DNA of 64,000 bases from Ryuthela nishihirai (GCA_038380435.1 JAWZYU010000010.1:49200135-49264134), one strand, 5' to 3'; shown: positions 44,206-56,092, counted from the stretch's first letter. Numbers and translations: made by a program. Notes: a model not told the origin generated them from the sequence alone.

Positions 44206-44927
44206 CCCTTTCACGACCAAGGGAAACATTTTTCCCATTTTAAAATAGGTGCTTGTCGTATTTAATTATAACTTTATCTGCATTTTTTATACAGAATGTC
44301 AAAATAGAACGTATGCCGAACGCGATTACGTAAACGGGAACGTTGGCGCTGAATCAGGTTGGGTTGTTTAACCTCTGAGCGACACTTTCTTGCACACAAT
44401 GGGCTAAATGGCCAAGTTACAAGGACTCCAAAGGCTCAGAGAAGGTTGCGGGAGGAGACCCTCTGGACAGTTATTTGCAGACAGATGGTAACCTCCCATC
44501 AAGGCCATCTAATGTGTTCTTTAACATGGGCAGAATTTTAGAAAACAAAAACAGAACTGTAAGGACGCATAATATATGTACTATGTGCAATGTCCATCTT
44601 TGCCTCACTACCAAAAGAAATTGCTTCGCAGAATATCATAATTAGCACATCATTTTGTATAGTAATTTTATTTCATAATTTTGTATTATTTTAGTTAACA
44701 TTTTGTTCTAATAAACCAATAAATAAAAGACATTGCATAATAAGCGTAACTATAATTTGTGTTACCTTTATAGTCCATTGGGAAAAATATTTCCAATAAA
44801 ATTAAAAAAAAACTACACATTGTTATGTATTTTTCTTATGATTTTTATTTATTTTACGTCTAAACAAACTAAAATAAACAGTTACATACTAATATTTACT
44901 CTTAGAAACCTTATGGTCCTGAAAGGG
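44206..44927. mobile_element. TTAA-type element (piggyBac-like ends) containing a SINE A half
   Basis: CCCTTTCACGACC (44206-44218) and GGTCCTGAAAGGG (44915-44927) form a 13-bp inverted repeat with one mismatch, each bounded outside by TTAA (44202-44205 and 44928-44931). Inside lies a SINE A half (44344-44536). No transposase. Confidence 0.6.
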
Positions 44928-45237
44928 TTAACATGGGCAGAATGTGAGTTTCCTGCACACAGGGTCACGGCTTTTGGTCCCGTCCGATAGATGGCGGTTT
45001 TCTATGCCATCGGTGTCCCCTACTGACCGAGTGCAGGGTGGGGGTTTTGCAGCGATAAATCCCAGCCAATGGCCGAGGTGGGACTCGAATATGCGAACTG
45101 CATATTACGAGCCTGGCCAGAACCATCTACACAAGAAGGCCATACTGCTATCAGAAGCAATTCCTATAACGTCATCACGAGTAGACCTAGAGGAAGGACC
45201 ATTCTGGCAATCTATAACCATCTTGCTATAGTGTTAA
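44344..45237 (-). repeat. Duplicated unit 2, split at TTAACATGGGCAGAAT
   Basis: Halves 44344-44536 and 44928-45237 are collinear with unit 1. The 16-mer TTAACATGGGCAGAAT is present at both edges of the break (44521-44536 and 44928-44943). Confidence 0.8.
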
Positions 45238-45336
45238 AGAAGTTCTAGTACATTTGCTTTTGTATACATATTACTACTGTTCAAACCCTATGAATATATG
45301 TGTTTTTTTTAACTGATATGCTTTCACGTTACTTCA

Positions 45337-45699
45337 GTTGTTTTACCTCTGAGTGACACTTTTTTTGCACACATTGGGATAAATGACCAGGTCACAAAGA
45401 CCCCGATGGCGCAGAGAGGGTTGGGAGGAGGGGACCCACTGGACAGCGGTTAGGAGACATATGGTAGCCTTCCGTCAAGGCCATCCATTTTAACGTGCAC
45501 AGGGTATAGATCTTTCGCAAAGTGGCCCGCGGCTTTGCGTTTCATCCGACGGACGGCTCTCTTTCCTAACCCATCAATGTCTGCTAGTGACCGAGGGCAG
45601 TGTGGGGGAGATTTTCGGAGATTCCGTCCCAAATGGGATTCGGACCTGGGAAATGCAGATAACGGGCCTGGCGTACTACTGACTCAGCCACCCCCGCCC
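45337..45699 (-). mobile_element. SINE family A, diverged, TSD CACGTTACTTCA
   Basis: Perfect 12-bp TSD (45325-45336 and 45700-45711), although the copy itself differs from the consensus at many positions. Confidence 0.93.
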
Positions 45700-45711
45700 C
45701 ACGTTACTTCA

Positions 45712-46230
45712 TAACTTCGCTTTTATTATTAATTTAAAAAATTCTGAATGATTTTTTGAAATTTTACTACGGTAGCAAAAAGCGAAACTTTTCCAGTCTT
45801 CTATAAAGAAATCAGTTTAGCATGTATTGGTGTGAAAAGTATATCGAAGTGTAAATTTTGTGTTGTTTTATTAAATGGGGACGTTATTTATGATTTATTA
45901 TGAAATCTATGTTTTTGAAATGCATCGCGTTAATTAGCCAAAAACTTTTCCTTTTGATGTTAATTTTTCCTGCACACCTATTTTTTTTATAAAGTAATTA
46001 ATCAGCAATTATTGAATCGGAATTTATATTTGAATAGTTTAAAATTTCGTTTTGAATTTAAATTCTTTTGCAAAAGTTTAATTTCCTTCTTATTGCTTAA
46101 AAATAATTGCCTTCTCGATATAATTGATGTGTTTTCTTGTTCTAATGAAACTGGGCAATTTTATTTTGAAAACCAGGTTAAAAATTATGTAATTCGTTAT
46201 ATTCATTGTAATAGAGATCCTACATATATA
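45712..46230. other. AT-rich stretch, no supported feature
   Basis: An 89-codon frame at 46012-46281 is AT-driven and unrecognised. Confidence 0.35.
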
Positions 46231-47096
46231 CACTACAGGAAATTAAAAATGCAACATTTGCAAAAAATTATGCAAATGTGACGAAATTTAGGGAGACAGT
46301 AGCATATGGATATGCATGGAAATGATTAGGTTTGCAGGACGATCGAAACGATTGGACAGGCGCGAGCGACGTCACAGGTGCGGAAAAATTTGCACAGATT
46401 CAAACATTTTAATTTAGAGGAAAGGAACGCCACCCAGTGCGTGCGACATCGTGACACAGCTCCAGCACCTAGTATCTTGGTGTGGGGTGCCATTAGTCGG
46501 ACATCTCGGTCAGAACTGGTCATCATAAGGAAATCTCTAGCTGCCCAACGATATGTTACGAACATTTTTCAGCCAGTGCTGTCCCATTTGTTCAGCAGCA
46601 CGGCACCTTTTACCAACAAGATAACGTCTACCGAGCAAAACGTTCAGGTACTACCATGACCAGCACGCTCGCCGGACCTTTCACCTATTGAACACGTCTG
46701 GGACATGATGGGCCGACAGCTCCAACAACAACCAAGAGGTGCGCCAACCACTGTCGTTGAAATGGAACAGCGACTTCGCGCTATTTGGCGTTCTATCTCT
46801 CAGCAGGATTTTTTTTTAGAAGGAATTTCTTTCAGGAGGATATTTTTTTAGGAGGATATTTTTTTAGGAGGAATTTCTCTCAGGAGAAATTTTAAACCTT
46901 TTCTAAATTTAGAGCTGTACGATAGCCTTCCCCACCGTGTTCATGAATGAATTGCTGCGGATAGGTAAAGTGGTAATTCTCCATATTCTTTTGGTAATGT
47001 AATCAATCGCACATTTCAGTGTATGCTAACAGTTGCCTGTGTTTCAATAAAATAGCATTCATCCTTCCAGGTGTAGTATTTTTTTTTCCTGTTGTG
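46231..47096 (+). mobile_element. Tc1/mariner element 3, decayed
   Basis: Left end CACTACAGGAAATTAAAAAT follows a TA. The right end TTTTTTTTTCCTGTTGTG is an imperfect complement. It encloses a transposase relic. Confidence 0.7.
46378..46960 (+). pseudogene. Tc1-like transposase relic, C-terminal half
   Basis: VRHRDTAPAPSILVWGAISR is followed by RYVTNIFQPVLSHLF in the 46378-46659 frame. After a frameshift come the second-Asp and PIEHVWD-type (Glu) segments near 46615 and 46685. The C-terminal LPHRVHE lies near 46930 after an inserted AGGAGGATATTTTTTT tandem repeat (46805-46895). Stops and shifts make it inactive. Confidence 0.8.
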
Positions 47097-47373
47097 GATT
47101 TCTGGGCTATGTAAAGATATGGATTGAAATTAGAAATAGAAACTTTTTTAATGTGTAATTTTTTGATTCTCTGAATTTTAAACGTTTTCTATATTTAAAC
47201 TTGTACACAGCTTTTCAATATTTTCATTGAATAATATTTTTGACATTTTTATTAAATATACATCTGTGACAAAAGAACTAAAAGACTAATATTAACTCTG
47301 ATGGATATGGGATGCTTAAAAGAAAATATCGTTATTTATTTCTCACTTGCAGCATCCTGTAATAGTAGAAATT

Positions 47374-47768
47374 AGGTTGGGTTGTTTTACCTCTGAGGGG
47401 CACTTTTTGGCACATCATGGGCTAAATGGCCAGGTCACATGGACCCCGAAGGCTCAGAGAAGGTTGGGGGAGGGGACCCACTGGAACAGCTGTTGGGAGA
47501 CAGATGGTAGCCTCCCGTCAAGGCCATCCAGCGTGTTCTTTAACGTGCACAGGGTATGGCTCTCCCGCACACGGGACCACGGCTTAACGTCCCATCCGAC
47601 GGACGGCGGCATTTCCAAGCCCATCGGTGTCCCCTACTGACCGTGGACAGGGCGGGGAATTTTTGCGGAGATAAATCTCAACGCTGACCCAGCTGGGACT
47701 CGAACCTTTGAACTACAGATTACGAGCCTGGCGCGCTACCGACTGAGCCACCCCCACCCCCACCCCCC
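47374..47768 (-). mobile_element. SINE family A, full length, TSD GTAGAAATT
   Basis: 9-bp TSD at 47365-47373 and 47769-47777. The CCACCCCC run at the head end is expanded. Confidence 0.94.
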
Positions 47769-47789
47769 GTAGAAATTCGAATTAATGGA

Positions 47790-48290
47790 TGATTGGTAAA
47801 ATTCAAATAGTAATTATTTTATTAATAGTTATACAATGTAATAAAGAAATTTTTCATTTATCTCTTTCAAAAAATGACGCTTTTTCGCAGGAAAAAGTAA
47901 TGATCTGTCTTCGACAAATAATTGCAGTCAATAACTACAATATTGATCATCATACTCAGCCACCAAAATTTCAAATTTTTTCATAAATTGCTCGTTTGCA
48001 ATGTTAGTTGAAAGTTTTGCCATTTTCCACAATCAGAGGGTGCTATTAAAGCTCTCTGGATAATCCGAAACTTCAAATGTTATTGGTTTATCAATATTAC
48101 TTCAAAGCCAAAAATAATTTTCAACTTATCTATAGAAATAACTGAATGTCTGTAAAGGAGGAAGCGAGAGCAATGCTCCTCTTTTTTATGAAAAGGAGCT
48201 AAACTCTTCCTTTACTAACTGATGTTAGCGATTTTTGAGTCAATATTCAGAAAGTTATAAAACTGAAAAGTTTTATTGCCAACGATGAGT
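47790..48290 (+). repeat. Satellite-like repeat family F, second location
   Basis: Units share CCACCAAAATTTCAAATT, CTCGTTTGCAATGTT, CCATTTTCCAC and AGAGGGTGCTATTA with 34111-34345. Confidence 0.5.
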
Positions 48291-48365
48291 TGCCTTCCAT
48301 TCCATTCAGCTAGCAATTCGGTCCACTAATGCTAACGTCAAAACTGAGTGGTATGACCTTCTGTT

Positions 48366-48754
48366 ATAGGGGGGGCAGGGGGTCTCAGTCGGTAGCGCGC
48401 CAGGCTCGTAATCTGTAGTTCCCAGGTTCGAGTCCCAGCTGGGTCAGCGTTGAGATTTATCTCCACAAAATTCCCCGCCCTGCCCATGATCAGTAGTGGA
48501 CACCGATGGGCTTGGAAAGGCCGCCGTCCGTCGGATGGGACGTTAAGCCGTGGCCCCGTGTGTGGGAGAACCATACCCTGTGCACGTTAAAGAACAAGCT
48601 GGATGGCCTTGACGGGGAGGCTACCATCTGTCTCCCAACAGCTGTTCCAGTGGGTCCCCTCCCTCAATCTTCTCTGAGCCTTCGGGATCCATGTGACCTG
48701 GCCATTTAGCCCATGGTGTGCAAAAAAGTGCCGCTCAGAGGTAAAACAACCCAA
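48366..48754 (+). mobile_element. SINE family A, full length, TSD CCTTCTGTT
   Basis: 9-bp TSD at 48357-48365 and 48755-48763. Confidence 0.93.
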
Positions 48755-48763
48755 CCTTCTGTT

Positions 48764-48812
48764 TAGGTGGTTCTGGCCTGGAACGCTACCGATTGAGCCA
48801 GCCCGCTAGATC
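48764..48812 (-). repeat. SINE A head fragment inside a mariner relic
   Basis: GCTACCGATTGAGCC is the complement of the A box. The mariner reading resumes on its right side. Confidence 0.6.
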
Positions 48813-49043
48813 AGGACTTCAGGGGGAATGTGGCAATACTTCCCAATGCATTTTCTCCAGTTTTCTTGTTGTTACAGCGATGTGAGGATGTGCATTGTCT
48901 TGAAGGAGACCCACGCTTCTGATTGATCGCAGTCGTCTTTTTAAACGAAAATTCTGCTCTACTTGGGACTCAAAAAACTTTGAATAGTAGTTGCGTCGAT
49001 GGTTAGTTGCTCTGAGACTAGTCAGAATTGCGGTAGGTTTCAC
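48813..49043 (-). pseudogene. mariner-family transposase fragment
   Basis: The minus frame contains FESQVEQNFRLKRR, SVGLLQDNAHPHIAVTTRKL (second catalytic Asp in QDNAHPH) and WEVLPHSP, continuing to SPDLA at 48813. These are the mariner hallmarks around the second Asp and the (Y)SPDLAP motif. SINE insertions sit on both sides. Confidence 0.8.
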
Positions 49044-49059
49044 GCTTTCACTAAAATAA

Positions 49060-49452
49060 GGGGGCGGGGGTGGCTCAGTTGGTAGCGCGCCAGGCTCATA
49101 ATCTGTAGTTCCCAGGTTCGAGTCCCAGCTGGGTCAGCGTTGAGATTTATCTCCGCAATATTCCCCGCCCTGCCCACGGTCAGTAGGGGACACCGATGGG
49201 CTTGGAAAGGCCGCCGTCCGTCGGATGGGACGTTAAGCTGTGGCCCCGTGTGCGGAAGAGCCATACCCTGTGCACATTAAAGAACACGCTGGATGGCCTC
49301 GACGGGAGGCTACCATCTGTCTCCCAACAGCTTGTTCCAGTGGGTCCCCTCCCCCAACCTTCTCTGAGCCTTCGGGGTCCTTGTGACCTGGCCATTTAGC
49401 CCATGGTGTGCAAAAAAGTGCCGCTCAGAGAACAACCCAACCCACAACCCAT
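49060..49452 (+). mobile_element. SINE family A, full length, TSD TAAAATAA
   Basis: 8-bp TSD at 49052-49059 and 49453-49460, extendable with one mismatch. It lies in the mariner relic. Confidence 0.92.
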
Positions 49453-49464
49453 TAAAATAATGCT

Positions 49465-50060
49465 CTGGACGACAGCCGATGAATCCACTTGTTCACTCAT
49501 CTTGATTTTAATCGACAAAATGTGGATAAACATTCAGCGACACGTTAACCCAAGTACACCCGCTGACTATCAATAAAATGATTTTGCTTTACGCAGGAAA
49601 GTTTGCGCTTTAGAACAAAAATCCCATTCATATTTGAATTCCCTTCGTAGGATGTTGCACTTTATAACACTTATTACGGTTGATTTGAAAAGTACGTGCT
49701 GCATTCTGTTAATTGTATATACAAGTGACAAACTCGTGGGAATTTTATTGATAATATGCAGCATTATGTAATAATTAATAATATAAAATGTCTCAAGGTC
49801 TGTTGAAATATAAAGACCAATTTTTTTTTGTAAGCTTAAATTTATCGTAGAATATACAGGAGTTAAAATTTTTTGTTCAGTACAGCTGCTATTTATTTTA
49901 TAAAATATGGTTTAATTAAGGAAATAATTTAGAACCTATTTCGCATTTCTTACGAAATCAAAAGAAATTTTTTATAGCAATTGGTAAGTTTGAGTAGTCA
50001 GAGCGTATAGAAAATTTGTCACATGGTGCAGAGCCGGATTAGCATAATGGCCGGAGGTTA
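49465..50060. other. AT-rich stretch, no supported feature
   Basis: No motif-bearing frames. The first about 50 bp may still belong to the mariner relic. Confidence 0.35.
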
Positions 50061-50078
50061 CAACCTTAAGGAGAGAAC

Positions 50079-50463
50079 GTTGGGTTGTTTTACCTCTGAG
50101 CGGAACTTTTTTTGCACACAATGGGCTAATAGGCCAGGTCACATGGACCCCGAAGGCTCAGAGAAGGTTGGGGAAGGGGACCCACTGGAACAAGCTGTTG
50201 GGAGACAGATGGTAGCCTCCCGTCGAGGCCATCCAGCGTGTTCTTTAACGTGCACAGAGTATGGCTCTCCCGCACACGTGGCCACGGCTTAACGTCCCAT
50301 CCGACGGACGGCGGCCTTTCCAAGCCCATCGGTGTCCCCTACTGACCGTGGGCAGGGCGGGGAGTTTTGCGGAGATAAATCTCAACGCTGACCCAGCTGG
50401 GACTTGAACCTGGGAACTACAGATTACGAGCCTGGCGCGCTACCGACTGAGCCACCCCCGCCC
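50079..50463 (-). mobile_element. SINE family A, full length, TSD TAAGGAGAGAAC
   Basis: 12-bp perfect TSD at 50067-50078 and 50464-50475. Confidence 0.95.
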
Positions 50464-50691
50464 TAAGGAGAGAACTATTTAAAATTTTTGATAAAATTAG
50501 CCTCTCCTCTCTAACATGAATCTCTTTTATCTCTGTAAGGTACCTAATATTATTGTCCTATTTGGGCGTCGCAGATAAGACTAGCTTCAAAATATCTGAA
50601 AGTCCTTATAATTAATTATTGTTTTCTAGTCATGTAAAAATATTAACTTAGTTTTGGTAATTCTTCAGTAAAATTGAAGATGTACAATAAA

Positions 50692-50886
50692 AAAAAATAT
50701 CCCCTCAAGCAGCTGCTTGCCACACAGGTCTGACAAGAGCCTGTCAGTTTAATACGCCACAATAAATATGAGAGAATGGCGGGACCTCAGCAGAAAAACA
50801 ACACAAACGTCCATCCCTTACCCGGGGCTCGAACCTATTTACCTTAGTACAGTAGCCAAGAGCGCTAACCACTTGGCCACGGGATG
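50692..50886 (-). mobile_element. SINE family B, full length
   Basis: Tail (cccctcaagcagctgcttgcc) to head (aaccacttggccacgggat). GATG-AAAT strings on both sides give only a weak TSD. Confidence 0.88.
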
Positions 50887-50889
50887 CAA

Positions 50890-51410
50890 AATGGTTATAA
50901 AACAAGTTTCCCTATTCCGGAGTCTCTGGAGCTGTGACGAAAGGAGATATCGCCACGAAAATTGGTAGGTAGCTTAATGAGAACATGAGAAAGCGATTGG
51001 CCAAAGAAAAAAAAATAGTTGGAACTGCCGGCATCAGGGAAGGAAAAGGGCGCTTCAGATATGCTAATAGCGTTCGTTTGCATAATAACACGCTTCCGAC
51101 GTAAAAAAGGGCAAATGCCCACACTGCAAAGCAAACTGCCGTATGCCTCTCACGAAGAAACACGCGCTGTTAACCAAGTTACTCTACCAGATTCACAGCA
51201 TCTCGTTAGAGTGCCTGCTTCGAATTAAGCAAATTTTACTGCATTTTAATTTAATCATCGTCTATATTTGTAAGTTTTTCCCTGTCATTTTTTAAAAAAA
51301 TACGCAAAAAATATTTTGTCAGAAAGTTCCAAAAAAAGAAAAACAAGAATTAAACTACCTTATTTGGTATCGAGAGTAACAGGAAAGCATGTTAAAAATA
51401 ACGGATTCAA
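50890..51410. other. Unassigned unique-looking stretch
   Basis: Open frames on both strands (51019-51228 plus; 50895-51163 minus) lack recognised motifs. Composition is less AT-rich than the neighbours around 51030-51230. Confidence 0.3.
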
Positions 51411-51422
51411 TCCGTAGAATGG

Positions 51423-51807
51423 GTTGGGTTGTTTTACCTCTGAGCGGCACTTTTTTTGCATACCATGGGCTAAATGGCCAGATCATAAAGACCCCGAAAG
51501 CTCAGAGAAGGTTGGGGGGAGGGAACCCACTGGAACAGCTGTTGGGACACAAATAGTAGCCTCCCGTCAAGGTCATCCAGCGTATTCTTTAATGTGCACA
51601 GGGTATGGCTCTCCCGCACACGGAGACACGGCTTACGTCCCATCCGACGGACGGCGGCCTTTCCAAGCCCATTAGTGTCCCCTACTGACCGTGGGCGGGG
51701 CGGGAAAATTTGAGGAGATAAATCTCAACGCTGACCCAGCTGGGACTCGAACCTGGAAATTGCAGATTATGAACCTGGCGGGCTACCGACTGAGCCCCCC
51801 CCCCCCC
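51423..51807 (-). mobile_element. SINE family A, full length, TSD CCGTAGAATGG
   Basis: 11-bp TSD at 51412-51422 and 51808-51818. The head ends in a C16 run. Confidence 0.94.
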
Positions 51808-51819
51808 CCGTAGAATGGA

Positions 51820-52434
51820 CCTTTACGTTTCTGCACAATGAGATATATGATGATAGATTCCTGTACGCCTCAGGAAAATTTAAAGAAGACGAGATAGTGG
51901 AACAATGCTAGGATATTTCCATCCTAATCTGTGAACGAAATTTCAACGTAGGAGTGATTAATGACTTCTCAAAGCATTCGCAGAAATTTGAAATGCGAGA
52001 AATGATTTGGAAGACTACTTCTTTCAAACAGCACGCCACGCACGTCAGAAAGAGGAATCACATAATCGGTGTTGAATCTTGATCTGATTTATTGGTGAAG
52101 GGGAATAAGCCTTCGAGATGGGGAAAAAAGTTTATTTTTAAACAGTAATTTTAAATCTGGAGTCAGCATGGTACGGGGAATGATAGCTCTCAGTACATTC
52201 TAGGGATTCAACACTACTCATAAATATCAGCAATAATATATTAAAATAATGTAGTTTGCAGTGCTCACTGTTTAGTGTGAAATCAGAAAAATTAGTCAAT
52301 CTTTAAAACTAATTTTAGATAGTATTTTAGCTAAATTGCACCTCTTTTAAAGACGTGCAATTTAACTGAAATACAATAGTGTTTAAGACTTTAAGTAGAA
52401 AGTTCAATTTTGAAGTTTAACAAAATTTTGAATT
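51820..52434. other. Intergenic stretch, no supported feature
   Basis: No coding signal or shared repeat. Confidence 0.35.
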
Positions 52435-52435
52435 G

Positions 52436-53010
52436 GTCGTCCTATGGCCGAGTGGTTAGTGCGCTTGGCTACTGATCAAAGGGACCTGGGTAAGGCATGG
52501 GTTGGGTTGTTGGGTCGTTTTACCTCTGAGCGGCACTTTTTTGTACACCATGGGCTAAATGGCCAGGTCACATGGACCCCGAAAGCTCAGAGAAGGGTGG
52601 GGGAGGGGAACCACTGGAACAGCTGTTGGGAGACAGATGGTAGTCTCCCGTCAAGGCCATCCAGTGTGTTCTTTAGTGTGCACAGGGTATGGCACTCCCG
52701 CACACGGGGCCACGGCTTAACGTCCCATCCGACGGACGGCGGCCTTTCCAAGCCCATCGGTGTCCCCTACTGACCGTGGGCAAGGCTGGGAAATTTGCGG
52801 AGATAAATCTAAACGCTGACCCAGCTGGGACTCGAACCTGGGAACTACAGATTACGAGCCTGGCGCGCTACCGACTGAGTCACCCCCGCCCCAGGGTAAG
52901 GCATGGATGTTTGTGATTTCTGCTGAGGTTTCACTTTCCTCACAGATCTCTGTGGTGTGTTAAACCGACGGGCTTGGGGCAAACAGTTGTTTGAGGGATT
53001 TTTTTTTGTA
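52436..53010 (+). mobile_element. SINE family B lacking its B box, split by SINE A
   Basis: Head GTCCTATGGCCGAGTGG to GGGACCTGGG, with the ttcgagcccc B-box segment deleted. It continues at 52894 to the tail caaacagttgtttgag near 52998. Confidence 0.85.
52501..52893 (-). mobile_element. SINE family A, full length, TSD GGGTAAGGCATGG
   Basis: 13-bp perfect TSD at 52488-52500 and 52894-52906, inside a SINE B copy. Confidence 0.96.
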
Positions 53011-53019
53011 ACTGATGTT

Positions 53020-53660
53020 AAACGCGGATCTCAGATATGATAAAATCTACATTAACAAGGAGAAACATTTTGAAGGCTGACATGGGTAAAAAAAATTGAG
53101 GCAATGGGGGAAAAGAACCTAATTTGTAAAATTCAATAATTATCACTTTAAAAAGAGGAGATGCACTGGATAAAGTCACAAATTTAAAAAAAAAACTTAA
53201 TTTAGGTGAAAAAAGCGTTAATTTTTTTTTTGTTGATAAAGCAGACTGCAAACTTCAATTACTCAACTATTGCGTACAAAATTACAATTAAAGCTCTAAA
53301 AACATATGTCGTGGAGATCATGAAGTTTACATAGAAATATAGAGGGGAAGTATCAAGTAAAAAAAAAAGTGGACGTCTTCCCATACTTGTATTTAAAAAA
53401 GCAAATTTCCTAATAATTCGGAAAATTACATTCTGATAAATTTTCATCAAATGCTTATAGCAAGGCATTTTTCTGGAAAACAGGCTACTTTCATCATAGT
53501 ATCCCTCCTTTCAATATAATATTCTTACCAATTTAAAATTTTTCCAAGTTCAAAAATTTATTTGAAAAATTGAATTCTGATAAATTTTCCTCAATACTTA
53601 GGGTAAGCATATAATTCTTCATAGATTGTTGAAAAGCTTATGTGGCACGGCAATTTCGAA
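53020..53660. other. AT-rich stretch, no supported feature
   Basis: Minus frames at 53018-53251 and 53259-53468 are AT-driven, with no domain seen. Confidence 0.35.
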
Positions 53661-53666
53661 GTTCTC

Positions 53667-54743
53667 ACCAGGGCCGGATTAACAATTTTTAGACTCCGGC
53701 CAAATCTAAAATGCGCAAACGACTCATTCTTATAAACCAGTCATTGGTCACATCTGGCCCGCACACACTCTCAAATATTACTGAGAAAATTATTAATCTA
53801 TTTGTGGAATATTTTTTACCCAATTGACCTTTTACGCTTTTTTTGAAATAATGTTCTCTAGTAATAAAAATTGAATTTACGACGACATTGGCCCATATGA
53901 CATCAATTTGAGCAGAGCAGGCGATCAGATCTTCAGCTCCTAATTAAAGAGCTCTGACCTTGACTGTCCCTGAAATTTGACACATCAGTAAACATTCTGA
54001 TTATGAAAGTTGTCACGGTGAACATGGAAACGAAAAAAATTTAGGAACTTCTGGCTGCACTAAATACACTAAAAAATTTTATTTACCCAAAGGTCTCAAG
54101 ACTCGAATATTACTGTGCGTCCAAGTTTTACTAGTGAGAAAATTGCAAACTTTTTCAAAAATTACTCTGATGGCGTATTCTTAAAGTACCTAGAAAGAGT
54201 TTTTAGCATGTTGTGCGAGAGAAAAAAAAAATTTGATAAGTTTATCCCTCAAAACCATAATCAGGTCTATTGCTACCAATAGATATCTGTAGAAAGCTTA
54301 ACATCGAAATTTAAATATTTATCATTGGCTCTTAATGAATGTACAGACGTTTCTGACACAGCTCATTTAATGGTATTTGTTTCTGGAGGCGATGTTAATT
54401 TCTATTAAAATGAATTTCCTTTTTATCTAATTCTGCTGTATACTTTGAATTTTTTGTATATTTAATCTTAATCCCGATTAAAAAAGTTTTTTTTTAATTA
54501 AAAGGTACATGTTCCTTTTTGTAACAAATTGGCAAATCATTTCATATTCAAACTGTTTATATTTTATAAAATTACCCTCTTTATATTTATAACCCAAAAA
54601 ATTACTTATTTGCAAACGTATATGTTCACTCAGGGTACGACATGGGGGGAGGTTAAATTTAGTGGGCTTAATGCGATGTGACTCTTGCTAGCAGCACTCT
54701 GAAAAAATAATCTTGCCCGCCGACGAAAGGTTGGCCATCCCTG
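53667..54743 (+). pseudogene. hAT-family transposase relic (ZBED/GTF2I-repeat-like) with hAT right end
   Basis: The 54070-54420 region reads in a broken plus frame SEKIANFFKNYSDGVFLKY, then SKFKYLSLALNECTDVSDTA and HLMVFVSGGDVNFY. This is the region around the first catalytic residues (LALNECTDVSDTAHLMVFV) of Charlie-like hAT transposases. The right end AGGTTGGCCATCCCTG (54728-54743) is the complement of a typical CAGGGATGGCCAACCT start. The left end is not certain; CAGGGCCGGATTAAC at 53671 could belong to it or to another element. Confidence 0.65.
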
Positions 54744-54744
54744 C

Positions 54745-55200
54745 TATAAGCAATGCTTAATTTCTTTTCCCGCCCTTTCCTCTACATGCTTTTGTCAATG
54801 TTTCTTCGTTGGAATTTGGCAATAATGAAGCATTGATATATTTTGCTTTTAATCAAAACAGAAATGAGTTGTGATCCTAAAAGAATCATCAAAACTTGCT
54901 TTCAATCTATTAACCAATGGCTGCAAGCTTAATAAAGTTTTGCTAATTACTGGAAAAAAATGAAATAAAAACTCAAAAGCGCCAATATAATGGAGGACTT
55001 AATGAAGTAATTAGTCAACCGAATCTCAAGCGTAAAATGTCGATCCAAGCGCTACAGTATTTTCCAAAAGTATTAATAGGATTTCGAATTGCCTGAGGGC
55101 AAAAAGCAACGAGGCATTTTCGAAAGATTTAATAAATTTTCGTTCGATAATCCGACAGCTGCAACAGAAGTTTGTTTCCTTGACATGATTCAGTGAGAAG
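54745..55200. other. AT-rich stretch, no supported feature
   Basis: Nothing assignable. Confidence 0.35.
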
Positions 55201-55207
55201 TCAAATA

Positions 55208-56092
55208 CACTGCCTTACCAAAATATTAGAAAATTTCCATGCCAATAGGAATCTTAATTTCAAAGATCTACAACTTACAGTTTAATAAAAAAAAATGCGA
55301 CTGAAGATAAATGTAATTAAATCTAGATAAATTTTGATTTTCAACAATATTAGTTCAGTAGAGTTATGGAAGCTAGAATATTTCAAACAGTAATGCGTCA
55401 TGACTTTACTTCAGAAATTAGAACTTAAAAATAAGCATTGTTTCAAACCATTTAATTTAGGACATACATTTTGGGTTGGGTTGTTTTATCTCTTTGTGGC
55501 ACTTTTTTTGCACACAATGGGCTAAATGGCCAGGTCACATGGACCCCGAACACTTGGAGGTTGTGGGAGGGGACCCACTGGAACGGCTGTTGGGAGACAG
55601 ATGGGAGACTCCTGTCAAGGGCATCCAACGTGTTCTTTAACGTGTACAGGGTATGGCTCTCCCGCACACAGGGCCACGGCTTATCGTATCATTCGACGGA
55701 CGGTGGTCTTTCCAAGCCCATTGGTGTGTACTGACCGTGGGCAGGGCAGGGAGTTTTGCAGAGATAAATCTCAACGCTCACCCAGCTGGGACTCGAACCT
55801 GGGAACTGCAGATTACGAATCTGGCACGCTACCGACTGACCCCCCCCCCCCCGTCCCTAAATTTTGGGAGTTTGCACATCACTTCAATATCCGGTAATTA
55901 TGCTTTTTATAAAATAATTCATTAAATATCCCTGCTTACGTAACTCTTTAAATATTGAGCGAATATTGTTGAAAATCGAGATGTAAATAAATTTGATTAT
56001 GATCATGTTCTGTCACATTTTCCCATTAAATGCTTTTTTTTAAAAGTCAGATTTTCGTTAACATGGAAATTTTGTTAATATTTTGGTAGGTC
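55208..56092. mobile_element. MITE family D, Tc1/mariner-like ends, hosting a SINE A
   Basis: CCTTACCAAAATATTA plus GAAAATTTCCATG on the left; CATGGAAATTTTG and TAATATTTTGGTAGG on the right. The left end follows TA. Inner arms (55330-55386 and 55942-55982) match those at 25171-25511. About 500 bp once the SINE is subtracted. Confidence 0.75.
55476..55860 (-). mobile_element. SINE family A, full length, TSD ATTTTGGG
   Basis: 8-bp TSD at 55468-55475 and 55861-55868. Moderately diverged. Confidence 0.9.
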
